NCBI RefSeq assembly: GCF_019059575.1
Contig: NW_024881673.1
Location: 186,001 to 250,000 of the forward strand
DNA: 64,000 nucleotides
Direction of reading: 5' to 3'
DNA from: Amphibalanus amphitrite
Taxonomy: Eukaryota > Arthropoda > Thecostraca > Balanomorpha > Balanidae
In this document: one piece after another, positions 45,107-55,865 of the stretch
Layout: every line of letters starts with the position of its first letter
How positions within the stretch are numbered: the first letter of the stretch is position 1
The notes under the pieces: generated by a model
Database searches by the model: none
Seen by the model: only the letters and a program-made list of their open reading frames with translations
Told to the model about the DNA's origin: nothing
Position numbers and translations under genes: made by a program

Positions 45107-45600
45107 GCTGGCCTGTCAATGTCGGCCGGAGACTAACCTGTCAATGTCGGCTGGAGCCGGCCCGGCTGACCTGTCAATGTCGGCTGGAGCCGGCTGACCT
45201 GTCAATGTCGGCTGGAGCCGGCCCGGCTGACCTGTCAATGTCGGCCGGAGACTGACCTGTCAATGTCGGCTGGAGGCTGACCTGTCAATGTCGGCTGGAG
45301 CCGGCTCACCTGTCAATGTCGGCTGGAGACTGACCTGTCAATGTCGGCTGGACGGCCCGGCTGACCTGTCAATGTCGGCTGGAGACTGACCTGTCAATGT
45401 CGGCCGGAGACTGACCTGTCAATGTCGGCTGGAGCCGGCCCGGCTGACCTGTCAATGTCGGCCGGAGACTGACCTGTCAATGTCGGCTGGAGCCGGCTGA
45501 CCTGTCAATGTCGGCTGGAGCCGGCCCGGCTGACCTGTCAATGTCGGCTGGAGCCGGCTCACCTGTCAATGTCGGCTGGAGGCTGACCTGTCAATGTCGG
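45107..45600 (+). repeat. CTGTCAATGTCGG minisatellite
   Basis: Eighteen copies of GACCTGTCAATGTCGG spaced by variable linkers (GAGCCGGCCCGGCT, GAGACT, GAGGCT). Unit lengths alternate near 22, 27 and 33 bp. Confidence 0.93.
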
Positions 45601-46190
45601 AAATCGGAAAAGTTGCCCGGCTGACCGGACCGATAATATACTTTTGCTCGTCAAACTCCCCCACTTACTCTAGTACCTTGTAGCTTCAATTGCCTTTTGC
45701 CGTCGCTTCAAACACACTACGCATATCCCAAGGGTGTGTTCAGAAGCTGCGCTGTGCTGTCACTAGTGCGCAGGATTTGTCTTAGCGTACTAGTGAAACT
45801 TTGTGTCTCTGGAGACAGCAGTAAGGTCTAGTTTAGTGGCAAACGTCACAGAGAATCGTCTCTATGGAAATTCCGGCCGGCTCTGAGTTATCACCTTCTT
45901 GCCACGTTTTGTCCCCGGTGTCTCTGGAACAGCTAATGGATATTGCTATACCTACAATTCACGTAGACGTAGCCAACCCAAATTCAATGTAATTGAAATA
46001 TTTGCGTGCATAAGAAAACCAACGAGACGAATTTCGAAGCAACAATGAGAAAGGAGAATGGACACGGTAGAAGTTGTTGTGGCTCGGACGGCCTTCCTTT
46101 TTGGAGAGACTCTGTACCGGGGCACAGAGGTCGATAAAATGCTTGGAGTTGCTCCAACGAACATCTTAGTCCCATCACTGTCTCCAGCTT
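45601..46190. other. Unassigned DNA
   Basis: No repeat match or coding structure recognised; short frames on the minus strand only. Confidence 0.4.
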
Positions 46191-46330
46191 AGCCCTCGCC
46201 TAGCGGGGGGGGGGGGGGCAGCTTCCCTAAGTTTTTTTTTTCGCGAATAGCGTAAAAGTTGGCGTCGCGTAGCGCCGCAAAATTTGGCACAACGTCTGGG
46301 AATGAGCCTTTTGCTACCTATCCTGAAAAT
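46191..46330 (+). mobile_element. Degenerate TTAA element, left end only
   Basis: TTAG (46190-46193, probably a mutated TTAA) then CCCTCGCCTAGCGGGG, a 15-base G-tract, TTTTTTTTTCGCGAATAGCG and GGCGTCGCGTAGCGCCGC, the arrangement of left ends of the GC-hairpin families. The C-tract side is eroded and no right end was found. Confidence 0.65.
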
Positions 46331-47399
46331 TCACTGCCATCCGCCGCGTCGGCACACCGGTATCTCCTCACCTTCTCCCCATACGGCCTTGATTCCCCAA
46401 CTCACACCATCACACTACTGCCTAGGTACGGTGACCGGTCGCACGGTGGATCTGAATGCCTACGTTTTCGCGCCAAAGTCTGAAACAACTAACGATTATC
46501 ATCAGCTTAGAGATGTTGAAATTTAGCATTTTAAAGCTTTTAATTTAAAAGTTTATATGTGTGCTTTAACGCGCTTGTCCTTATTGATTAAGAAAAGAGC
46601 GGACTTTTTATCGTATTACCTAATACGAAGTAACGCAATCGAAGTGTGATTTCGGTCCACTGTGCGTTTTCAGGCGCGCTCGATAAAACACCCAGGCCTG
46701 GAGAAAGTTGGAAGGGTGATTTTCTGATCCTCCTCACCACAAAATGACCCTAAGCGAAAAAATGCTCGCAGGGCGCTGCCAACGCGTGCCAGCGGCCCTG
46801 CTAGTAAGGGCGAAAATCAATGTATGTGTATGCGGAGCACACCCTTAGCGCTACGATGGCTCCTTGGAGACACCTGGAGAAACCTCTGCCGGCAGAAGGG
46901 TCAGGTCCCTCGCAGACGGCGCGGCACGGCGAGAGCTCAGCGGGTGGCCTAGCCGGAAAGAGGATAAAAATAGCCGACTGGCCCGACCCAGCGAGGGGTG
47001 ACCGAAGGGTGACCAGGAGTGAATGAGGGAACATACACGCGGTACCGAGCAGCCGATAACAGCACCGGACGATTAGTAAGTCATAAGTCAATAAGGCGTA
47101 AGGAAGCATCCATGTAGACGGGCGGACTGTCTCCAGCTCTTCCAAGTATTGCTAATATCTTGCTCCAACGAGCGTTGGCACGTTGGAAGTTTTATCGGCC
47201 ACTGCCGGGGCAGCCGCTGGAGAAGGGGCGACATGTAACGTCACACCTCTGTGACGTCACTGTGACGTCACACACAGACACACACACACGTCACAGTGAC
47301 GTCACCACAGCCGTCACCAGCGGGCACCGCGCGCCGTCACCAATCGGCGCCATCTTTGACTCAGCCATCCCCACCACCGACTCGCTCCTACTCAGGGGG
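46331..47399. other. Unassigned DNA with CRE palindromes
   Basis: No gene recognised. A cluster of TGACGTCAC motifs flanks a short CA tract at 47236-47305. Confidence 0.4.
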
Positions 47400-47530
47400 T
47401 GACTCGGAGTCAGAGGGACTCGGCTGACTCACCCATCACTCGGCTGACTCCGGATGACTCCCCAGGACACGTGATGAGTCCGTTGACTCCGGGTCACTCT
47501 GACGACTCTGTTGACTCCCAATGACTCTTC
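47400..47530. repeat. Degenerate GACTC repeat, array 1
   Basis: At least a dozen GACTC or TGACTC motifs at irregular 8-16 bp spacing. A similar array lies at 48022-48148. Confidence 0.75.
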
Positions 47531-48021
47531 AGAGCTTGTTGGCTCGTATTCGTACTCGTTCACTCGTACTCGTTCGTCACCCGAGGACCATATAAAGTTA
47601 TCCTTCACATATACAAAGTGTATTCAAGATCAGTATAGGCTGCAGTGTCTGACAAGTGTAGGACACGCCGATCAGAATGGGCAGCTGGCCCTCAGCTCGG
47701 CTGCTCGGGTCCGTTCTCACGTCTGTAAGGCCGCCGTCGGACCCGTCGGACACACACCGCTGACCGTCGGCTGACCGGCCGAGGCCTCTCTGAGCTGCTG
47801 CTGACCGCCGCGGGGCCCGTCCCCTCTCAGCCCTCGTGGTACGGACCGATCACCGGGCCGGCGGACAGGAGACACCCGCACAGCCGGCCAGCCGTGACAC
47901 ATGGGCGGGCGGCGCGGCGCACCGACCGCCGGGCACCGAGCGACGGCCCGCCTAGCCGGGATACGTATAAACAGCGTCTTAACCCGCTAACACAGCTCAT
48001 TTTCACTCCCAGGACTCTATT
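47531..48021. other. Unassigned, GC-rich in part
   Basis: Spacer between the two GACTC arrays; overlapping frames on both strands and no domain recognised. Confidence 0.4.
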
Positions 48022-48148
48022 ATAGACTCTGAATGACTTCGCTGACTCCGGAGGACTCCTCGACACCTATGTTCACTCCCATGAAATCCGTTGACTCTGG
48101 ATGACTCCCCATGACTCTGTATGACTCAGTAGACTCGTCGTGAGTCAA
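48022..48148. repeat. Degenerate GACTC repeat, array 2
   Basis: Same motif style as 47400-47530 (ATGACTCC, GTTGACTC, ATGACTCAG). Confidence 0.75.
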
Positions 48149-48169
48149 TGTCGGTACGGGCCGGACCTG

Positions 48170-48250
48170 TAACAGACAACAAACACAACAGAGTCACAAC
48201 AAACACACAACAAACACCATAGATGATATGTGTGACACACACACTACACA
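48170..48250. repeat. ACAACAAACACA low-complexity tract
   Basis: Repeats of ACAACAAACAC with interruptions. No coding meaning. Confidence 0.7.
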
Positions 48251-49899
48251 GCAAACGGAGTCGCCATAAATAGTAAACAACATCGGCGTGACAAACAACA
48301 CAGACTGGTTTATCGTCAATATATATTGCACCACGGTCCACTGTGCACTGTCCATTACTTATCACTGTACCGGCCATCTGACAATGTGTGTAGTAGACAC
48401 CACCAGAAGAGGGGGACCCACCTGTGAGGTCTGGGTAGAGCAACAGGAGCAGCGGGCAGAGGAGGGGAGCACAGAGCCGCAGACAGAGCACGTCAGCGAC
48501 ACTAGCGCCGCCTACCGGTCTGGTCCGGAACCTGTGGTTGTCGAGTACACCGCATGGAGAGGAGAATAGGACGAGAGGTTAGTGATCTCCTGAATACCAC
48601 CCCCACTGGCGGATACAGTCGCCACCGCGACCAAGATGATGATGTCGGAGAACCCGTGCGTCCTCTGGACACTGCAGCAGAGCCGACACCTGACCACGTC
48701 GTCATTAGAAGCGGAAACAGCGGTACAGGTGACGTCACATGTCAGGCTCCTGCAACACACTCAAATCTGGTGAATACTACAGTGCAATACTTACGTGTGG
48801 CTCTGTGTGGCTATTAGCATGACCCGCAATCCGCCACGTGGAGGCTGCCACATCGGACTGCGTCTCTGTTATCGCCCGAGACCCCTCAGGTAGTGCAGAG
48901 CCCACCATTTCCTGAGGGAAGACACGGCAGCCATCCGGCCCCGAGTAGCACTCGGTGTGTGCTACTCGCAGCCGATTGGTGGCGGCACAAACGGCCGTTG
49001 GGTGAGACAGCTCTCCAAGCACGGCGGAGGCAGGCTTGTATAGCACTCATCTGTCGTGGATGGCCTACACCAGCTGATCGTGATGGCTGAAAATGTACCG
49101 GTAAGTCAGGGCACTGTCGTACAGCGACTGGCGTTTTATCATATATTTTTCCATAATATGTCATTGAATAGATTGGTTTACATTCTGATAAATCATAATG
49201 TATGCTCGAGCTGGGAAGGTCACCCAATCCAGCTCCGATCACATGTGCACATGTCAGTTTTCCATTTGTTGGCCCACGTACAGCTGTTTACCCGTGGCTG
49301 AACACTGGCTCCTTCAGAGAGACGGACACCCGACCGAGCGTCTGTCCCCGGGCTCTGGTCACCGTCATGGAGACAGCTGGCCGCGCGGGGAGCTGGCGAC
49401 GCCAACAGCGGAAGGAAAACGCGTCATCACGGGGCTGAAAATGCAATAATTATGGGTCCGGTGTCATTTGTGAATGCTGCTAACTACAAATCGCCTCGTA
49501 CCAAGTATATTCACAAACGTTGGAACATAAACAGGTATGCATCATGCAAAAATCACCCACCAAACTAACCTGTCTCGGGAGGCCTCTGATCCTGTGACGG
49601 GCGAGTGTGCGGCAGCTGAAATGCCGGACTGCCGGATTGGCTCCGGCGGTCGACGGCTCAGCTGCGCCAGAGCCGCACACCCGCCTCCGTCAACCTGCCA
49701 GTGTAGTAAATGGACAGGACGACAGGTGATTACTCCAGTAGATTTATGTATGGTGTTTTTAGATTCATGTAGTCGAAATTATTTAGAATAAAGGTAAGGT
49801 GGACTTGATAAAGCACAAAACTGAAACGGGACACGGAAACAGGACACGATAACCGGACAATTGGTAAAATCAATAAGCTAATTCCGCTGGTGAACTCAC
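48251..49899. other. Unassigned DNA before the GGT-rich block array
   Basis: Contains a small hairpin GAGTAGCACTCGGTGTGTGCTACTC-like at 48945-48969 and no recognised gene. If the minus-strand exon model downstream is right, later exons of that transcript could lie here. Confidence 0.35.
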
Positions 49900-50517
49900 G
49901 CCCGCTGGAGGTGGGCTTGGTCCTGAGGCCGGAGGTGCTGGTGGCGGTGCTGCCAATGCTGGCAGGGGATCTGAAATAGATAAATATTTAGCACTTACAT
50001 CATTTGTAGGTATACATCGTAACTCGTAGTTTTTTTCTTTGACGACATGACGACTGGCCTAGGTATATCGCTTGCAAGATTCCTCACAATATTTCTAAGA
50101 TGAAGGTAGATGTAAATTAACACTAAGTATACACAAAGCTGTTTGAGATTACTATCAAATCCTTTATCAATGTATTGATAACACATACACAATTCATGCG
50201 TGTCTGTTCACTGTCAGTACAATACTAAAACACTCACGGAGGCTGGTGGTGGTGATTCCGGAGCCGGTGGTGCTGGTGCTGGTGCTGGTGATGGCTGGTG
50301 GTGATGGTGGACCTAAAATAAATGGTAATTTTCAGCAATACTTGATCATATCTTTATTTCTATTTGCTGAGGTTCTGTAGAAAACTTAACAGTCTGGAGA
50401 TAATAGACCTCAGTTTTGATGTAACAGCAAAACATTTGTGAGGATGTGTTTGTTTCGTTGTAACGAGCCTGCTAACAAAACAAATAAATAGACAAACAAA
50501 CAAACAAACAATTGATA

Positions 50518-50806
50518 TTAGCAGTTTTCACGACGGCCATCTGGTACACATTTGGTGCACATCTGGTGCAGATTAGGTTCAGCTTTGGTCAAATTAGGTT
50601 CAGTGTATCTCTTAGTAGCTATCAGCTAGGGTTACCTACGCTAAGTGCTTATTTGCTTGTTTTGTCATATTAGCAGAGAGTATCGTCGATTAAAACACTG
50701 AAATAAATTCATGAAATGAAGATGTTTGCTGTAAAAGAGATTAGGTGCAGATATGGTCAAATCAGGTGCATTCGCCGGATAGCCCGTCGTGAAAACGGCT
50801 ATTATA
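50518..50806 (+). mobile_element. Short element N1 (about 290 bp)
   Basis: Ends TTAGCAGTTTTCACGACGG and CCGTCGTGAAAACGGCTATT. Near the left end, GGTACACATTTGGTGCACAT and CTGGTGCAGATTAGG repeats; near the right, TTAGGTGCAGATATGG. Shares order with N2 in inverse orientation. It sits in an intron-like spacer of the block array. Confidence 0.8.
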
Positions 50807-50973
50807 CCGTGATTTGAAAAATACAAAGTTAACAACACAAAGGAGAAAGTTACTGAAAAAACTTGTTTTTATACCTTCCTCTTCATAGGCGAAATGTATT
50901 AAGAATTAATTTACAAAAGAATGCGTGCTCTACAGACAATTATACCCGTGAGGATTTGTGAAGCCGTACCTAC

Positions 50974-53400
50974 CTGCTGTTGGCGGGCTTGGTGGTGAGG
51001 CCGGTGGTGCTGGTGCTGGTGATGGTGACGATGTCGGACCTGAAATAATACAAACGTTTTAATTATTAGGTATGCATAGATCAATTAGCGCCGCATACAA
51101 TACAGATATAGCAAAACTGCTAATCTAAAACTGCTATAACATATGACGAAAACTGTTTTGACGGTACATAGGCCTAGGTATACTGTATAAATTTCTCTTT
51201 ATATTTTGATAAAAATATTGTAAGAAAAAAAAGATAATAGTGGTTATTTGACACAGAAACACGGTCATTTAAAACAAAATGAGAAGTCAGAACTGAGCGT
51301 CTCGCAGTTAAAAAAAAAAATCATCTAAGATAAAACTTGTATTCTATCAACATTCATTACAATTGCCAAATATTTTATTTCCTATAGACGAGTACCTACA
51401 GCGCGCGACAGTTTGCCCGCCGATATCGCGTCTGTACTCACGGAGACTGGTGGCGGGCTTAGTGCTGAGGCCGGTGGTGCTGGTGGTGGTGCTGGTAGAT
51501 GACCTGAAAGAGAATCAGCACATGTTGAGTTTTAATTGTAATTTTTTGTCAAAAAATATGGAGTTATTTTTTTTTCTTAACACGTTTTGCGCTCATTATC
51601 ATTCCTGATTGAATATTCGTTACAATTCAAAGTATGGCCTATCGATACAAATTATAGGTATGGTGATAAAAAAGCAAACTATATCAATATGTCTCGAACA
51701 TACGACCAAAATGATTGATTGATTGATTGTTGAAATTTTGGGCATGACCAAAATAAAACATCTACGCTTTTATGGTCAATTGATGATAAGATACTTACGG
51801 ACGCTGGTGACGGGCTTGGTGCTGAGGCCGGTGGTGCTGGTGGTGGCGGGCTTGGTGCTGAGGCGGTGATGCTGGTGGTGGTGATGGTAGATGATCTGAA
51901 ATGGAAGAAATACAAATTAACCACAAACCGATGAAACTGTTATAAAATACGGTGGATTCACCTCTCAACCACTCCTACGGTCAACAAAATCGGCACGGAA
52001 TCCGTTTCCAGCGTTTTATTATTATATTTTATTATTACAGCGTTTATTTTATTATACACATATTCTTCCATGATCTGATTATGAAGAAGAAATTACCGAA
52101 AAGAATATCTTATGTAACATAGCGAGAAGAACATGTTTTACGTTTTCAGGTTTCAATAAAAAAATCACACACTCACGGAGGCTGGTGGCGGGCCTGGTCC
52201 CGGAGCCGGTGGTGCTGGTGGCGGTGCTGGTGATGGTGATGGTGCTGGTGACGGTGGTGATGGCGGACCTGAAATAATATAAACCATTAAAGGAAGACTG
52301 CCACCTTCAAAAAGTTTTCTCAGATCGGCCTATGATTTATTTCCTGGACAAAACAAAATTTTAGAATTCACCTGACAAAGTATCATCACGTGAATCGCGA
52401 AAAAAATTGTCGATTATCATACAATTATCAATCGGTTAATGTCTAACGACAATGTTTACACATCACTAGACTTCAAGGTCATAAGATTATTACATTTTAT
52501 TTGAAAAAGTAAGGTATTTTATGATTTACTAGTAGGTATATGATTTCATAAGAAATTGGCCATGTTTAATTTATTTTGCATTTAAGTTCGTAAAACATTT
52601 AAAAATCATGGCTCATTTGGAATGGGTCTGGCCCATGTTAAACCCCATTTCCCACACTTTTTGGAAAAAATGAACTACTCAATATATAAGTTTAACTTTT
52701 ATTTTGACACTTCAAAATTCTTCTCTGATCTCGAAACAATCAAAGTTTTGACATATATTTACCAAAAGATAACAAAATTCATGTTTCAAAGTTATCGATA
52801 AACAGTAGAGATGTCCGTTTTCTTGGACTAAAAAAATGGCATCAAACTGAACTTTGGTCTCCGATTTCTCGCAAACGGGTTCGAATTTCGGAAAACCGAC
52901 TTCAGTCTGCCCGACATAGGTGGCTCAGCTCTAGTGAAAACCGTTTTGTGGAAAAAAGGTGGCAGTCTACCTTTAAATCATTCTATATGACAGACGAAAC
53001 GATCACCTTATCATACAGACAGAGCGGTAGCAATGTCTACGGCAAAATGAACAAAATTGCTCCGACACTAATATGCAATACAAAAAGATTCAACATCATA
53101 TAACGAAACCGTGAAATCTGTACCAAAAAAAGAAAACAATTCATGGTGCATTTCACACAGATAGAGGCCTATTGGACTCAGCAAAGAAGAGTCGTAATTT
53201 ACAGTTTCGTATATCGAATCTAAAAAAAGTGTATCCATGACAATGACGGAACAAATTATTCCATTTGTTTCGTCTGTGTATCAATTATCAACGTCAAGCG
53301 TTCCTTTGCTAGAAACTAGCCACGGACGACAGTGTGCCCAATGACATCACGTCCGAGCTCTCAGAGGCTGGTGGTGGTCTTCCCTATGTATTTACTGAGA
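50974..53400. repeat. Large duplicated segment, copy 1
   Basis: Blocks and spacers here recur in order at 55866-58245 and 60149-60414: GACGGTACATAGG, GCCAAATATTTTATTTCCTA, AAGTATGGCCTATCG, CAATGTCTACGGCAAA, GTCAAGCGTTCCTTTGC. Copy 1 holds element Z; copy 2 holds T and a LINE, so those insertions followed the duplication. Confidence 0.82.
52291..52972. mobile_element. TTAA element Z (682 bp)
   Basis: TTAA at 52287-52290 and 52973-52976. Inverted ends AGGAAGACTGCCACCTT and AAGGTGGCAGTCTACCT. Absent at the matching place of copy 2 (about 58095). TIR design matches element P. The interior is AT-rich, without TGACCT arrays or coding sequence. Confidence 0.87.
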
Positions 53401-54250
53401 CCTGCGGCGCAGCAATCTTCAGGTGCTGTATGCCAGAGCCATCTGTTGGCGACATAAGAAACTACTGAGTCGTGCGGCGCAGCAGTCTTCAGGTGCTGTA
53501 TGCCAGAGCCATCTGTTGGCGACATAAGAAACTACTGAGACCTGCGGTGCAGCAATCTTCAGGTGCTGTATGCCAGAGCCATCTGTTGGCGACATAAGAA
53601 ACTACTGAGACCTGCGGCGCAGCAGTCTTCAGGTGCTGTATGCCAGAGCCATCTGTTGGCTAACACTGAAACTACTGAGTCGAGTGGTACAGCAATCTTC
53701 AGGCGCTGTATGCCAGAGCCATCTGTTGGCTAACACTGAAACTACTGAGTCGTGCGGTACAGCATGTTTCAGGTGCTGTATGCCAGAGCCATCTGTTGTC
53801 GACATAAGAAACTACTGAGACCTGCGGTACAGCATGCTTCAGGCGCCTTATGCCAGAGCCATCTGTTGGCTAACATTGAAACTACTGAGTCGTGCGGTAC
53901 AGCATGTTACAGGCGCTGTATGCCAGAGCCATCTGTTGGCTAACACTGAAACTACTGAGTCATGCGGTACAGCATGTTACGGCGCTGTATGCCAGAGCCA
54001 TCTGTTGGCTAACACTGAAACTACTGAGTCGTGCGGTACAGCATGTTACGGCGCTGTATGCCAGAGCCATCTGTTGGCTAACACTGAAACTACTGAGTCG
54101 TGCGGTACAGCATGTTACAGGCGCTGTATGCCAGAGCCATCTGTTGGCTAACACTGAAACTACTGAGTCGTGCGGTACAGCATGCTTCAGGCGCTGTATG
54201 CCAGAGCCATCTGTTGGCTTAATTTCAAACTACTGAGTCGTGCGGTACAG
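53388..54250 (+). repeat. 70-bp tandem repeat, array 1
   Basis: About twelve units with period 70 bp, each containing ACTACTGAGTCGTGCGG, GCTGTATGCCAGAGCCATCT and TTGGCTAACACTGAA or TTGGCGACATAAGAA. Several units lack one base. Frames reading MPEPSVG repeats are a by-product of the period. Confidence 0.93.
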
Positions 54251-54421
54251 GAGAAGACAGTGTGCCCGGCCCGCCGATATTGCGTCTGTACTCACGGAGG
54301 CTGGTGGCGGGATTGGTTCCGGAGCCGGTGGTGCTGGTGGTGGTGATGGTAGATGACCTGAAAAAGAATCAGCACATGTTTTATTCAAATTGTGATACAT
54401 TGTAAGAAAAAGCATCGTTAA

Positions 54422-55364
54422 CCCTCGCACGACCAGGCCATTTCTCATATCACGAACGACCAGGGGGGGGGGGTTGTTACGACTCCCCCCCCTGGCGTTT
54501 CGAAACGGAAGGTCGTAGAGCTTAGCGGAAAAACCAACGGATTGCTCTCAACGAGATCTCGCGATTGGTGGTATATTTTTTGGTCCTAGGTCAACATTTG
54601 ACCTACTTATGACCGGTCAAAGGTCAAATTTTCCGAAAAAAATCAAACTTTTTCAACTTTCCGCGGCGATTGCGGCAAAACGGTGAAAGATATCGACTTG
54701 AAACCTTCACTATCGTGTTCCTTGATCAATTCTCTATCGTTTGGTATGTATTTCGTTTCCCTAGCTCTAAAAATGGCGCGTTGGGAGCGCCGGAAGTCGG
54801 CAAGGTCACAGTCGGCGGCAGAAATTCGAAAAATCAAAATTTAAATTTTTGAAATCTGATTGTATTTTTGGATTTGGGAGGTCCATTTGCTCCCTATAGA
54901 AGCTAATATTGCTGCATATTCCCATTGAGGTGACAAGAATTAGCAAAATAGTGGTTCGGGCGCTTTTCAAAAATAGTACCGGACACTGTTCCTCTTGTGA
55001 CGTCATAGCTCCGTGACCTGACCTGACCCGGTCAATTTTCTTGCACTACACGATAGCCAATGCTTGCCCCAACATGCATATGAAGTTTCATTATGATCCA
55101 TCAAACAATGTGGGTATCACCGGCAGAAAACCTAGGGAATCGGCGCACACGTTTGGTAACTGTCGGCCGGAGGCTGTACCTCTTATGACGTCATAACTCC
55201 GTGACCTGACATGACCCGATCAATTTTTTTCGGCAAAAGATGCGCAAAGGTTGCCCCAGAGGGTATTGAAAATTTCAGCCCGCTACGACAAGCCGTTTAG
55301 CGTGCACTTCGAAAAAACCTCAGGGGGGGTTGATACAACCCCCCCCCCCCTAGGCGTTCTAGGG
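54422..55364 (-). mobile_element. TTAA element I2 (943 bp)
   Basis: TTAA at 54418-54421; the right flank CTAA (55365-55368) looks like a mutated TTAA. The left end is bipartite: CCCTCGCACGACCAGG, spacer, ACGAACGACCAGGGG. The body is the reverse complement of I1 (TGCGCAAAGGTTGCCCCAGA, GATATCGACTTGAAACC). It lies in the spacer between two GGT-rich blocks. Confidence 0.85.
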
Positions 55365-55865
55365 CTAATTTCTTTGCTAAACACGTCTTACGTTTTTGGG
55401 CATTTCTGACAAACTATTTGCTACAACACCTACAATGTATGGCCCATCTATCTACATTTTGTGATGAGAAAGGAACTACGAATGTGTCTCCAATTTACGA
55501 ATAAAATAAAATGTTTACGCCTTTATGGTCAATTGATGATAAGACACTTACGGACGCTGATGGCGGGCTTGGTGCTGAGGCCGGTGGTGCTGGTGGTGGT
55601 GCTGGTTGATGGTCTGAAAAGAAGGAATAAAATTATAAATTGATCCCGATTGCTGCATGTATAGGTAATACATTACGGTGGTTGCTTTCCTTACCACATC
55701 TTACGATTAGAAGCTTCCTGACAGAATCCGTCATCAGTATTTGAATAAATATAAGACTACAGTACTTCACTTTATCTGATTATGAAGAGGAAATTACTCA
55801 CTAAATCTCCTGTTTATAACACAAAATCAGTTTTTCGTTTTCAGGTTCAAAGATCAGCCACTCAC

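Noticed and set aside
46820..47140. Possible tRNA-derived SINE or tRNA gene
   Set aside because: No convincing A and B box pair or cloverleaf could be laid out by eye.
53633..54236. Frames reading MPEPSVG and ETTESCGTACY repeats as a tandem-repeat protein
   Set aside because: They follow the 70-bp array; single-base deletions between units break the frame and no start context or splice signals accompany them.
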